Assembly: GCA_902363825.1 (NCBI GenBank)
Contig: CABJBK010000015.1
Location: forward strand, 3,629-67,628
Reading direction: 5' to 3'
DNA length: 64,000 bases
From: Lachnospiraceae bacterium
GTDB taxonomy: Bacteria > Bacillota > Clostridia > Lachnospirales > Lachnospiraceae
The notes beneath the pieces were generated by a model. It saw nothing but the letters and a program-made list of their open reading frames with translations. It did no database searches and was not told the origin of the DNA. Both the position numbers and the translations under genes were made by a program. Shown here one piece after another: positions 28,992 to 37,899 of this stretch (its first letter is position 1; every line of letters begins with the position of its first letter).

Positions 28992-29436
28992 CGGAGAGGA
29001 TGGCGCGTCCCGGGATGTGATCTTAGGCTATGACGATCCGGCAGAATATGAGCGGCAGACCTGTTATTTCGGGGCGGTGATCGGACGCGATATCAGAGCG
29101 GATTTTATCCAGTTAGCCTATGCGGGCGGTTATGACCACAACTATGTGCTGGATACCAGACACGGCGTGATGCGGCTTGCGGCACAGGCATTGTGTGAGG
29201 AGAGCGGCATTGCCATGGATTTTTCTACGGACTGCATGGGCATGTAGTTTTACTCCGGCAATTTTATGGAGCGGCACGCGGGAAAAGAAGGCGTGTTTTA
29301 TGATTTCCGGCATGGCTTCTGCCTGGAACCACAGTATTATCCGAATGCAGTCAACGAGGAACGGTTTGCCTCCCCGCTCCTGCATCCGGGAGAGACTTAT
29401 CAGGCGCATATAAAAATAAAATTTTATCAGAAATAG
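28990..29436 (+). pseudogene. Decayed aldose 1-epimerase (galM-like) remnant
   Basis: One frame from 28990 to 29436 reads as three pieces of a GalM protein. RDVILGYDDPAEYE with YFGAVIGR is the N-terminal part. A jump of about 150 residues leads to GGYDHNYVLD, the late catalytic region. The C-terminus is FYSGNF, GFCLEPQYYPNAVN and LHPGETYQAHIKIKF. At 29245-29247 a TAG stands where functional enzymes have Gln in the Q-F-Y-(T/S)-G-N motif, so CAG to TAG is the simplest change. There is no start codon with a ribosome binding site, and the start overlaps araD. About 148 codons remain of roughly 340. Confidence 0.85.
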
Positions 29437-29438
29437 AG

Positions 29439-29485
29439 AAATTCCCGGCAGTCATTTACAGGATGGCGTGCCGGGGAATTTTTTT
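29439..29485 (+). terminator. Terminator of the arabinose operon
   Basis: AAATTCCCGGCA (29439-29450) pairs with TGCCGGGGAATT (29469-29480), followed by T-run to 29485. Confidence 0.85.
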
Positions 29486-29487
29486 GC

Positions 29488-29516
29488 TTGACAGGAGCGG
29501 AAGAATAGTCTACTTA
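29488..29516 (+). promoter_or_regulatory. Possible promoter of the DUF3877-like gene
   Basis: A perfect TTGACA (29488-29493) is followed after 17 bp by TACTTA (29511-29516). A perfect TATAAT lies at 29518-29523 but at 24-bp spacing, so which -10 is used is unclear. Confidence 0.45.
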
Positions 29517-29553
29517 TTATAATAATGAAACAAAACGATGAGGAGTAGAATTT

Positions 29554-30105
29554 ATGGTAACATTTGACAGACTGCAACAAAATATCATGGATGTGATCGC
29601 GGAAGAACAGATCAAACTGGGCTACCGGAGCGAGGTCATTCATTTATATTATCCGCTCAAATCCTTAAACCGCCTGCTTGCCGTGGACTGCGGGATCGCG
29701 GCGATGCACCAGGTGCTGGATGACTTGAAAAAAGCGGTGCGGGACAAATGGGGCGAACTGGAAGTTTCCAATGAGGGAGAGCGTTTCTGTCTTACATTTG
29801 CGCCGCAGTGCGCGGAATATGTGCATGCGCATATGGCTGAAAATGAATTTCTGACCCGGTTTATCGCGGCGATCTCAAGACATGACTGCGCGATCGAGGA
29901 TATCAGGAATGTCTTTTTGGATTTTTCCGAAGAGGTTACCTTGGAAAAGATCGAGGGGCAGGACTTTGATTATCTGATCTATTTTACGGACGGAAAACCG
30001 AATGACTACCGGTACTGCATTACATTTGAAGGCTGTCATGTGATCTATCACAGATTCACCAGAGAGGATTTTGGGGATCTTTATCCTGAATTTGCTGAAA
30101 AATAG
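29554..30105 (+). CDS. DUF3877-like protein
   Basis: A 183-residue soluble protein of unknown function. I recognise the N-terminal pattern (a helix, then GYRSEVIHLYYPLKSLNRLL) from Lachnospiraceae proteins labelled DUF3877, from memory only. No catalytic motif, membrane helix or Cys cluster is evident; the middle is helical and the end beta-rich. GAGGAG precedes the start. A Nudix gene follows after 29 bp. Confidence 0.75.
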   Translation: MVTFDRLQQNIMDVIAEEQIKLGYRSEVIHLYYPLKSLNRLLAVDCGIAAMHQVLDDLKKAVRDKWGELEVSNEGERFCLTFAPQCAEYVHAHMAENEFLTRFIAAISRHDCAIEDIRNVFLDFSEEVTLEKIEGQDFDYLIYFTDGKPNDYRYCITFEGCHVIYHRFTREDFGDLYPEFAEK

Positions 30106-30134
30106 ACAGATCGGATCGATGAGGGGGAACGGCT

Positions 30135-30599
30135 ATGAAGCTTACAACACTTTGCTACATTGAAAAAGACGACAAATACCTGATGTTACATCGGGTAAAA
30201 AAGGAAAATGATTTGAACCATGACAAATGGGTGGGAGTAGGAGGCAAATTTGAGCCGGACGAGACGCCGGAGGAATGTATGCTGCGCGAGGTGCGGGAGG
30301 AGACCGGACTTACGCTGACGAAGTATCAGTTCCGGGCGATCCTTACCTTTCTCTCGGATGAGTGGGAGACCGAGTATATCCATCTGTATACGGCAAGTGA
30401 ATTTACCGGAACACTTTTAGAATGTGATGAGGGAAATCTCGAATGGATCCCAAAGAGTGAGATCGATAAGCTGAAACTCTGGGAGGGGGACAAGATCTTT
30501 TTTAAGCTGCTGCGCGAGACAAAGGATTTCTTTTCCCTGAAACTGCGCTATGAGGGAGAAAAGCTGGTGGAGACAAAGCTGACACAGTATCCGGAGTAA
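30135..30599 (+). CDS. Nudix hydrolase (MutT / 8-oxo-dGTP diphosphatase type)
   Basis: 154 residues with a complete Nudix box, GGKFEPDETPEECMLREVRE followed by ETGL, supplying the Mg-binding Glu residues. MKLTTLCYIEKDDKYLMLHR at the start and NHDKWVGVGGKFEP are typical of the oxidised-purine type. It probably sanitises nucleotide pools; the true substrate cannot be read from sequence. AGGGGGAAC precedes the start. Confidence 0.9.
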   Translation: MKLTTLCYIEKDDKYLMLHRVKKENDLNHDKWVGVGGKFEPDETPEECMLREVREETGLTLTKYQFRAILTFLSDEWETEYIHLYTASEFTGTLLECDEGNLEWIPKSEIDKLKLWEGDKIFFKLLRETKDFFSLKLRYEGEKLVETKLTQYPE

Positions 30600-30641
30600 A
30601 ATGATACAATCACAATACAATATGGAAAGGAACGAAAGAAT

Positions 30642-31670
30642 ATGGAACAGGTAACACTTGGAAGTACCGGGATCACGGTAAACAAGAACGGATTCGGCGC
30701 ACTGCCGATCCAGCGTATCACGGATGAGGATGCCGTACATCTTGTGCGGAAAGCGTATGACGCAGGGATTACTTTTTTCGATACGGCGCGCTTTTATACG
30801 GACAGCGAGGAGAAACTCGGCATCGCGTTAGAGGGTATCCGGGATAAGGTCTTTGTGGCGACCAAGACCGCCGCATCCAATGCAAAGGAATTTTTTGAAC
30901 AGTTGGAGACTTCCCTGCACAATCTGCGGACAGATTATGTGGACATTTATCAGTTCCACAATCCGGCAGTCTGTCCGAAGCCTGGGGATGGAAGCGGGCT
31001 TTACGAGGCAATGCTTGAAGCGAAAGAAAAAGGAATGATCCGCCATATCGGGATCACGAATCACAGACTTGCGGTGGCGGATGAGGCGATCGAATCCGGG
31101 CTTTATGAGACTTTGCAGTTCCCGTTCTGCTATCTCGCGAGCGCTCAGGATATTGCGCTGGTGGAAAAATGCAAAGAAAAAAATATGGGATTCATTGCCA
31201 TGAAAGCGCTTTCCGGCGGTCTTATCACAAATTCCAGGGCAGCCTACGCGTTTGAGGCACAGTACGACAACGTGCTCCCGATCTGGGGTGTACAGCGCGA
31301 AAAAGAGCTGGATGAGTTCATTTCCTACATTGGGCATCCGCCGGTTATGACCGATGAGATAAAGGCGCTGATCGAAGCGGACCGGAAGGAACTGAGCGGA
31401 GAATTCTGCCGTGGCTGCGGATACTGTATGCCGTGTCCGGCAGGGATCGAGATCAATAACTGTGCGCGTATGTCACTGCTTTTGCGCCGCTCTCCGTCAG
31501 AACTGCAGCTCACAAAAGAAGTGCAGGAGAAGATGAAAAAGATCGAGAACTGCCTGCACTGCGGACACTGCAAGAGCAAATGCCCTTACGGTCTGGACAC
31601 GCCTGCGCTGCTCGAGAAAAATTACGAGGATTATAAGCGGGTGCTTGCCGGAGAAGTGAGTGTGAAATAG
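30642..31670 (+). CDS. Aldo/keto reductase with C-terminal 4Fe-4S domain
   Basis: 342 residues: an aldo/keto reductase barrel (residues 1-255: GFGALPIQRI, DTARFYTDSEEKLG with catalytic Asp and Tyr, IRHIGITNH) followed by a ferredoxin-like tail. The tail has two Cys groups, CRGCGYCMPCPAG and CLHCGHCKSKCPYGL, enough for Fe-S clusters. Such fusions are frequent in anaerobes and may take electrons from ferredoxin rather than NADPH alone. The substrate is unknown. AAAGGAACG precedes the ATG. Confidence 0.92.
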   Translation: MEQVTLGSTGITVNKNGFGALPIQRITDEDAVHLVRKAYDAGITFFDTARFYTDSEEKLGIALEGIRDKVFVATKTAASNAKEFFEQLETSLHNLRTDYVDIYQFHNPAVCPKPGDGSGLYEAMLEAKEKGMIRHIGITNHRLAVADEAIESGLYETLQFPFCYLASAQDIALVEKCKEKNMGFIAMKALSGGLITNSRAAYAFEAQYDNVLPIWGVQREKELDEFISYIGHPPVMTDEIKALIEADRKELSGEFCRGCGYCMPCPAGIEINNCARMSLLLRRSPSELQLTKEVQEKMKKIENCLHCGHCKSKCPYGLDTPALLEKNYEDYKRVLAGEVSVK

Positions 31671-31775
31671 GTTTACATAACACCAGTACCACATATAGGA
31701 CACGTTCTTTTTTATACTTAGGTTATCAAAGAAAGCAAAACGGATAACAAAGAGGTAAAAAGGAGCGTGTTTTTT

Positions 31776-31880
31776 ATGAAAGGATATTTTACAGCAGAAG
31801 GTTACATGGGACTGGTTGAGGACAGATACATCCTGTTCGCGGATGAAGCGGATTATCTGGATTACTGTGGGGAATGCTAA
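31776..31880 (+). CDS. Conserved-looking 34-residue protein
   Basis: ATG at 31776 follows AAAAAGGAG and opens a 34-codon frame: MKGYFTAEGYMGLVEDRYIL, then an acidic, Tyr-rich tail ending CGEC. I recall tiny proteins with the pattern GYMGxVxxRYxLFAxExDY in many Clostridia, so a real gene is likely, though this is memory and not a search. There is no signal or membrane helix. The function is unknown. Confidence 0.65.
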   Translation: MKGYFTAEGYMGLVEDRYILFADEADYLDYCGEC

Positions 31881-31973
31881 GAAAACATTGAATTTCCGTC
31901 CAATCTGTGACATAATGTCTATATTGGGTATTTTATATGCCCATGCAGAAAATACAAATGGAAGGTGAGACAG

Positions 31974-32438
31974 TTGAAAGATACAAGAGTAGAAGTATAC
32001 ACAACACCGGCCAATTTAAAAATTAAGCCGTATGAACATCATGTCAAATATTATGAGACAGACCAGATGGGGATCGTACATCATTCCAATTACATCCGCT
32101 GGATGGAAGAGGCCAGGATGGATCTGATGGAGCAGATGGGATACAGCTATAAAACTATGGAGGATGCCGAGATCATAAGCCCGGTCATCTCAGTTGCCTG
32201 CGAATATAAGAGCATGGTGCATTTCAGTGATACCGTTCTGATCGAGACCAAGATATCCTATTATAATGGGATCAAGCTGGCATTCACATACCGTATAACA
32301 GATAAAGAGACAGGAGAGCTTCGTTCGCTCGCAAAGAGTGAACACTGCTTTTTAAATAACAGTGGGAAACCGATTTCCTTAAAACGCGCGTATCCGGAGA
32401 TTGATACGAAATTTTTCCAGCTGGTAGACGAGGAGTAA
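31974..32438 (+). CDS. Acyl-CoA thioesterase, 4-hydroxybenzoyl-CoA thioesterase type
   Basis: About 154 residues of hot-dog fold with the signature YYETDQMGIVHHSNYIRWME then EAR, where the Asp is catalytic. This matches YbgC/FadM-type thioesterases. The start is ambiguous: TTG at 31974 is well spaced from GGAAGGTGAG, whereas GTG at 31965 lies inside that site, so I choose TTG. It is followed directly (1 bp) by polA, an arrangement that suggests one transcript with replication and coenzyme A genes. Confidence 0.88.
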   Translation: MKDTRVEVYTTPANLKIKPYEHHVKYYETDQMGIVHHSNYIRWMEEARMDLMEQMGYSYKTMEDAEIISPVISVACEYKSMVHFSDTVLIETKISYYNGIKLAFTYRITDKETGELRSLAKSEHCFLNNSGKPISLKRAYPEIDTKFFQLVDEE

Positions 32439-32439
32439 C

Positions 32440-35097
32440 ATGAGCAAAAAATTAGTATTGATCGACGGACACAGTATTTTGAACCGGGCATTCTATGGGA
32501 TACCGGATCTTACCAATGCGGAGGGACTGCACACGAATGCGGTCTATGGATTTTTAAATATTTTATTTAAGATCTTAGACGAGGAAAAGCCGGATTATCT
32601 GACGGTGGCATTTGATGTGCATGCTCCGACGTTCCGCCACAAAATGTATGACGCCTATAAGGGAACCAGAAAGCCGATGGCTGAGGAACTCCGCCAGCAG
32701 GTTCCGCTCATGAAGGAAATGTTACAGGCAATGGGCGTGCGGATCATCGAAAAAGAAGGCTATGAGGCGGATGATATCATCGGAACGATCGCGAAACGGA
32801 GCGAAAAGGAAGGACTTGTGGTTTCCGTGGTTTCCGGGGACCGCGATCTTTTGCAGCTTGCGACAGATCACATCAAGATCCGTATCCCAAAGACGAAACG
32901 CACCGGAACCGAGATCGAGGACTACAATGCGGCGGATGTCAAGGAGCGTTACCAGGTCACACCGGTTCAGTTCATCGATGTCAAGGCACTGATGGGGGAT
33001 ACGGCGGACAATATTCCGGGTGTCCCGGGCATTGGAGAGAAGACGGCGACCAATCTGATCGTAGCTTATGGAAGCATCGAGGAAGCCTACGCGCATGTGG
33101 ATGAGATCAAACCAAACCGCGCCAAGGAAAATTTAAAAGAACATTACGATATGGCGCAGATGAGCAAAACGCTTGCGACGATCGAGATCAACGCGGATAT
33201 CGATTACGATCTGAAAGAGGCGGAGCTTGGAGATCTGTTTACCGAGGAGGCATATCTGCTCTGCAAGCGTCTGGAATTTAAGAATCTGCTCGCGAAGTTT
33301 GATGTGTCGGCACCGCAGAATGAGACCGAACAATATTTCCGAAAGATCACAGAACTTTCCGATGCCGAGGCGTTTTTTTCGGAAGCGACAAAAGAAAAGG
33401 AGCTTGGCTTTTTCCTGGTGGAGGAGAAGGACAGGCTGCTTGGCGTATCTGTTTCTTTTGGAGAGAAAAATACCGTATTTCTGGCGGCAGAGGGCTTCCT
33501 GACAGAGGACTATCTGCTTTCCAAATTAAAAGGACTGCTGGATGCCGGTGCATGCGGGATCACATTTTCCTTAAAACCGCAGTTACACATGCTGCCGGTC
33601 AGAGAAGAAAAAACGAGTGAGGAACGCGCAAAAGCGTTTTTTGATACCGAGATCGCGGCGTATCTCTTAAATCCGTTAAAGAATGAATATTCCTATGAGG
33701 ATCTTGCCAAAGATTATCTCGGAATGATGATCCCGTCGCGCACAGACCTTCTTGGAAAGCTTTCCCTTTCGGATGCGGCAGAGACACAGCCGGAGGCGTT
33801 TTTAAAATATGTCTGCTTTGTAAGCTATGTGGCATATGCGGCAAAAGCGGTCTTAGAGCGTGAACTTGCGGAAACAGGGATGAAGGATTTGTTTACCGGA
33901 ATCGAGATGCCGTTATTATTTACTCTTTTGGATATGGAAAAAGAAGGCATCCGCGCGGATAAGGCTGCATTACAGGAATACGGAGAAAAGCTTTCCGTGC
34001 GTATCGCGGAGCTGGAAAAGAGCATCTATGCGGGAGCGGGTGAGGAGTTTAACATCAACTCGCCGAAACAGCTTGGCGTCATCTTGTTTGAAAAGCTGCA
34101 GATGCCTTACGCGAAAAAAACAAAGACCGGATATTCCACGGCGGCGGATGTGCTTGACAAGCTTGCGCCGGAGTATCCGTTGGTTGCGGATATTTTAGAG
34201 TACCGGCAGCTTGCAAAATTAAAATCCACTTATGCGGACGGGCTTGCCGATTACATTACAGAGGATGGCAGGATCCATTCAACGTTCAACCAGACTGTGA
34301 CGGCTACCGGAAGGATCAGCAGCACAGAACCGAATCTGCAGAATATTCCGATCCGTATGGAACTCGGACGTCTGATCCGGAAGGTATTTCTGCCGAAGGA
34401 CGGATATGTGTTTGTGGATGCGGATTATTCCCAGATCGAACTGCGCGTGCTGGCGCATATGTCCGGGGATGAAATGCTGATCGAGGCATACCGGGAAGCG
34501 CAGGATATCCACCGGATGACGGCATCGCAGGTATTTCATGTGCCGTTTGACGAGGTGACGGATCTGCAGCGCCGGAACGCGAAAGCGGTCAATTTCGGGA
34601 TTGTGTACGGGATCAGTTCGTTTGGCTTAAGCCAGGATCTCAGCATCACAAGAAAAGAAGCGGCAGCGTATATTGAGCGGTACTTTGAGACTTATCCGGG
34701 GATCAAGACGTTTCTGGACGGTCTGGTCGCGGGAGCGAAAAAGGACGGTTATGTGAGCTCCATGTTTGGAAGAAGACGTCCGGTGCCGGAGCTTGCTTCC
34801 AGCAATTTCATGCAGCGCTCCTTCGGGGAACGTGTCGCGATGAATGCGCCGATCCAGGGAACGGCGGCGGATATCATAAAGATTGCGATGAACCGGGTGC
34901 ATGACAGATTGTTAAAGGAGGGCTTAAAGTCCAGACTTCTGCTTCAGGTACACGATGAACTTCTGGTGGAGACCGCGCAGACAGAAGAGGAAGCAGTCAA
35001 AAAGATCCTGGAAGAGGAAATGCATCAGGCGGCACAGCTGAAAGTGGCGCTGGAGATCGACATGCATACAGGAAGAAACTGGTACGAGGCGAAATAG
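32440..35097 (+). CDS. polA: DNA polymerase I
   Basis: 885 residues. The 5'-3' exonuclease domain covers about 1-290 (LVLIDGHSILNRAFYG, EADDIIGTIA, SGDRDLLQLA, ALMGDTADNIPGVPGIG). The middle domain lacks the acidic residues of a working proofreading site, as in many Gram-positive enzymes. Polymerase motifs follow: DADYSQIELRVLAHMSGDE (A), RRNAKAVNFGIVYGISSFG (B) and QVHDELLVE (C). It fills gaps and removes RNA primers in Okazaki fragments and repair. The stop codon abuts the coaE start. Confidence 0.98.
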   Translation: MSKKLVLIDGHSILNRAFYGIPDLTNAEGLHTNAVYGFLNILFKILDEEKPDYLTVAFDVHAPTFRHKMYDAYKGTRKPMAEELRQQVPLMKEMLQAMGVRIIEKEGYEADDIIGTIAKRSEKEGLVVSVVSGDRDLLQLATDHIKIRIPKTKRTGTEIEDYNAADVKERYQVTPVQFIDVKALMGDTADNIPGVPGIGEKTATNLIVAYGSIEEAYAHVDEIKPNRAKENLKEHYDMAQMSKTLATIEINADIDYDLKEAELGDLFTEEAYLLCKRLEFKNLLAKFDVSAPQNETEQYFRKITELSDAEAFFSEATKEKELGFFLVEEKDRLLGVSVSFGEKNTVFLAAEGFLTEDYLLSKLKGLLDAGACGITFSLKPQLHMLPVREEKTSEERAKAFFDTEIAAYLLNPLKNEYSYEDLAKDYLGMMIPSRTDLLGKLSLSDAAETQPEAFLKYVCFVSYVAYAAKAVLERELAETGMKDLFTGIEMPLLFTLLDMEKEGIRADKAALQEYGEKLSVRIAELEKSIYAGAGEEFNINSPKQLGVILFEKLQMPYAKKTKTGYSTAADVLDKLAPEYPLVADILEYRQLAKLKSTYADGLADYITEDGRIHSTFNQTVTATGRISSTEPNLQNIPIRMELGRLIRKVFLPKDGYVFVDADYSQIELRVLAHMSGDEMLIEAYREAQDIHRMTASQVFHVPFDEVTDLQRRNAKAVNFGIVYGISSFGLSQDLSITRKEAAAYIERYFETYPGIKTFLDGLVAGAKKDGYVSSMFGRRRPVPELASSNFMQRSFGERVAMNAPIQGTAADIIKIAMNRVHDRLLKEGLKSRLLLQVHDELLVETAQTEEEAVKKILEEEMHQAAQLKVALEIDMHTGRNWYEAK

Positions 35098-35706
35098 ATG
35101 AGATTTGTTGGAATTACCGGAGGCGTTGGAGCCGGAAAAACAGAGATTTTAAATTTTCTTGCAAAGCAGGATGGGATAGAGGTCATGCTTGCGGATGAGA
35201 TCGCGCATGAGCTGATGGAACCGGATGGAGCATGTTATGAGAAGCTGACAGAGCTTTTTGCCGGGGATGGCGTATTTGCGGACGATGGAAGCATAAAAAG
35301 AGACCGCATGGCGGAAGTGATCTTTTCGGATGCCGCAAAGCGGGAAGCGTTAAACGCGATCGTACATCCGGCGGTTAAGGAGTATGTGACAGAGCGTGCC
35401 AAAAAAGAGAGGGAGCGCGGAGTGCTTCGGATACTGGTACTTGAGGCGGCGCTTCTGATCGAGGAAGGGTATGACTGCATCTGTGATGAACTGTGGTATA
35501 TTTATACGACCGAAGAAAACAGAAGAAAGCGGCTCATGGAGAGCAGGGGATATTCGAAAGAAAAAGTAGCGCAGATCTTTCAGAGTCAGTTAAGTGAGGA
35601 GACATACCGGAAATACTGCGCGACAGTAATAGATAATAACGGAGCAAAAGAGGATGCCATAAGGCAGGTTGCCGGATTGCTGAAAAGAAAGGAGTATCAG
35701 ATATGA
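35098..35706 (+). CDS. coaE: Dephospho-CoA kinase
   Basis: 202 residues; the last step of coenzyme A synthesis, phosphorylating the ribose 3'-OH. It has the P-loop GGVGAGKTEIL at residues 8-18, the lid region and the CoA-domain VLADEIAHELMEP. It begins right after the polA stop without a spacer and overlaps the next gene by 4 bp (ATGA). polA-coaE linkage is common in Firmicutes. Confidence 0.96.
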   Translation: MRFVGITGGVGAGKTEILNFLAKQDGIEVMLADEIAHELMEPDGACYEKLTELFAGDGVFADDGSIKRDRMAEVIFSDAAKREALNAIVHPAVKEYVTERAKKERERGVLRILVLEAALLIEEGYDCICDELWYIYTTEENRRKRLMESRGYSKEKVAQIFQSQLSEETYRKYCATVIDNNGAKEDAIRQVAGLLKRKEYQI

Positions 35707-37898
35707 TAACGCCGGACGAACTGGTATTTGGCCTGGATATCGGAACACGAAATGTTGTTGGTTCCGTAGGATATAAAGAGGATAAAGTATTTCATGTGAT
35801 CGCGCACAGCGTCAAGATGCATGAGACGCGTGCCATGCTTGACGGACAGATCCATGACATCGGACGTGTGGGAAATACGATACGTTTCATAAAAGAAGAT
35901 CTGGAGTCACAGCTGGGACAGCAGCTTTCCGATGTCTGCATCGCGGCTGCGGGACGTGTGTTAAAAACCGTGACGACCACGGTAGAGCACAAGTTCGCGG
36001 AGGAGACGATCGTCACCGGAGAGGACATTCATACCCTGGATCTGCTCGGAATCGAGCAGGCACAGCAGGTGCTCGCAGAGGAGAATGATACGAAGTACAA
36101 ATTTTACTGTGTCGGCTACTCGGTTGTGCATTATTACCTGAATGATGAGATGTTTACGAATCTTGAGGGACATAAGGCGGATACGATCGCGGAAGATATC
36201 ATTGTGACCTTCCTCCCGGAGGATGTCGTGGACGGTCTTTATTCCGCAGTGAATCTCGCGGGACTTGAAGTAGTCAATCTGACACTCGAGCCGATCGCGG
36301 CGATCAATGTCGCGATCCCGGAAAACTTTCGAATGTTGAATATCGCACTTGTGGACGTCGGAGCCGGAACATCGGATATTTCGATCACAAAGGACGGAAG
36401 CATCATCGCATACGGCATGATCCCGCATGCGGGGGATGAACTGACGGAGCTGATCGTGCAGCAGTATCTGGTAGATTTTAACACTGCCGAGGAGATGAAG
36501 CTTGCGTCAACGTTTGATGAGACGGTGGAATTTAAAGATATCATGGGGATTTCCCATATCATTCCGTCAGAAGAGATCTGGGAGCTGACTGCGCCGACGG
36601 TGGAAAAGATCACATCCGAGGTGGCGGAGAAGATCCGGGAACTGAACGGAAATAAATCCGTGAGCGCCGCGTTTGTTGTCGGCGGTGGCGGAAAGATCCA
36701 TGGATTTACCGAGAGCCTGGCGGAGTATCTGGAGCTTCCGAAGGAGCGTGTGGCACTGCGTGGCGAGGAAGTCTTACAGGCGGTAAAATTTGAGCAGGAA
36801 AGCGTAAAGAAAGATCCGCTTCTGGTAACTCCGATCGGAATCTGCTTAAATTATTACGACCAGAAAAATAATTTCATTATGGTGCATTTTAACGGCGACC
36901 GGATGAAATTATACGATAACGGGCATCTGACGCTGGTGGATGCGGCGTTAAACGCGGGATTCCCGAATGAGGATCTGTTTCCGAAACGCGGGAAGGAAAT
37001 CAATTTTACCTTGAACGGAAAGCCGAGACTGATCCGCGGCGAGGCGGGGGAATCGGCGGTCATCCGTTTTAACGGAAAGATCGTGAGCATCAACACACCG
37101 TTAGAGCCGAACAGTTACATATCGATCACGCCTTCCACAGCAGGAGAAGACGCGACCTGCACGATCGAGATGCTGGAAGAGTATAATAAGGATACGATCG
37201 CTTTTTATGTGAATAAAAAGCTGGTAAGCTGTCCGCGTCTGGTGGAGGTAAATGGCGAGATCCAGCTTCCGTCCTACCAGATCCAGGACGGGGATGTGAT
37301 CGAGACCAGAAATTATTATACCGTAGGGCAGCTCGCGGAGTTCATGGATTTGATATTGAATAAGAATTATGATATCCTTGTGAATAACCGTGTGACGGAC
37401 GAAGATGAACCGGTTTATGAGAATTTTGAGGTCGAATGGATGGTAGACGAACATCCGGTGTTTGATACGGCAGCAGAAGCATCAAAGGAAACCGGCGCGG
37501 ATGCGGCGAAGACAGAAGCGGGCGTAAGTGCAGACATGGAAGCGGCAGAGCCTGGAAAAACGGTCGGCACAGATGCAGAAAAACAGGATGTACCGGAAAC
37601 GGATGCGGTATCCAAAACGGATCAGGAGAAAGCGGATACTGAGGAGGCAGAAGAAGACGGTGCAGAACCGGCGGCACCTCTGTTCCCGACGGATCTTTCC
37701 GTGATCGTAAACGGAAGACCGGTGCTGCTCCAGGGAAAACCGGTGTATGTGTTTGTGGATGTGTTTGAGCATATCAGATTTGACTTAAACGCAGGCAACG
37801 GAAGACCGATCGTAACCAAGATAAATGGTGTGGACGCGCGCTTTACACAGCAGCTCCACAGCGGAGATAGAATAGAGATTTACTGGAAAGAGAATTAA
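35703..37898 (+). CDS. FtsA-like actin-fold protein with long C-terminal extension
   Basis: 731 residues. An actin/Hsp70-type ATPase fold covers about 1-390: FGLDIGTRNVVGSVG (phosphate 1), LVDVGAGTSDISI (phosphate 2) and VVGGGGKIHGF (adenosine). It resembles FtsA or PilM, but the C-terminal half is different: two beta-rich repeats, an Ala/Glu/Asp-rich linker at about 580-650 and a final beta-grasp-like module (LSVIVNGRPVLLQGKPVYVF). No terminal membrane-binding amphipathic helix of the FtsA type is seen. No ftsZ is nearby. The role is probably in cell shape or division but is not proven. Confidence 0.8.
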   Translation: MITPDELVFGLDIGTRNVVGSVGYKEDKVFHVIAHSVKMHETRAMLDGQIHDIGRVGNTIRFIKEDLESQLGQQLSDVCIAAAGRVLKTVTTTVEHKFAEETIVTGEDIHTLDLLGIEQAQQVLAEENDTKYKFYCVGYSVVHYYLNDEMFTNLEGHKADTIAEDIIVTFLPEDVVDGLYSAVNLAGLEVVNLTLEPIAAINVAIPENFRMLNIALVDVGAGTSDISITKDGSIIAYGMIPHAGDELTELIVQQYLVDFNTAEEMKLASTFDETVEFKDIMGISHIIPSEEIWELTAPTVEKITSEVAEKIRELNGNKSVSAAFVVGGGGKIHGFTESLAEYLELPKERVALRGEEVLQAVKFEQESVKKDPLLVTPIGICLNYYDQKNNFIMVHFNGDRMKLYDNGHLTLVDAALNAGFPNEDLFPKRGKEINFTLNGKPRLIRGEAGESAVIRFNGKIVSINTPLEPNSYISITPSTAGEDATCTIEMLEEYNKDTIAFYVNKKLVSCPRLVEVNGEIQLPSYQIQDGDVIETRNYYTVGQLAEFMDLILNKNYDILVNNRVTDEDEPVYENFEVEWMVDEHPVFDTAAEASKETGADAAKTEAGVSADMEAAEPGKTVGTDAEKQDVPETDAVSKTDQEKADTEEAEEDGAEPAAPLFPTDLSVIVNGRPVLLQGKPVYVFVDVFEHIRFDLNAGNGRPIVTKINGVDARFTQQLHSGDRIEIYWKEN

Positions 37899-37899
37899 A

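Noticed and set aside
29245..29247. TAG read as an amino acid (readthrough or pyrrolysine) in the galM-like frame
   Set aside because: The same frame also lacks about 150 residues and a start codon, so decay is simpler; no pyl genes are seen in the window.
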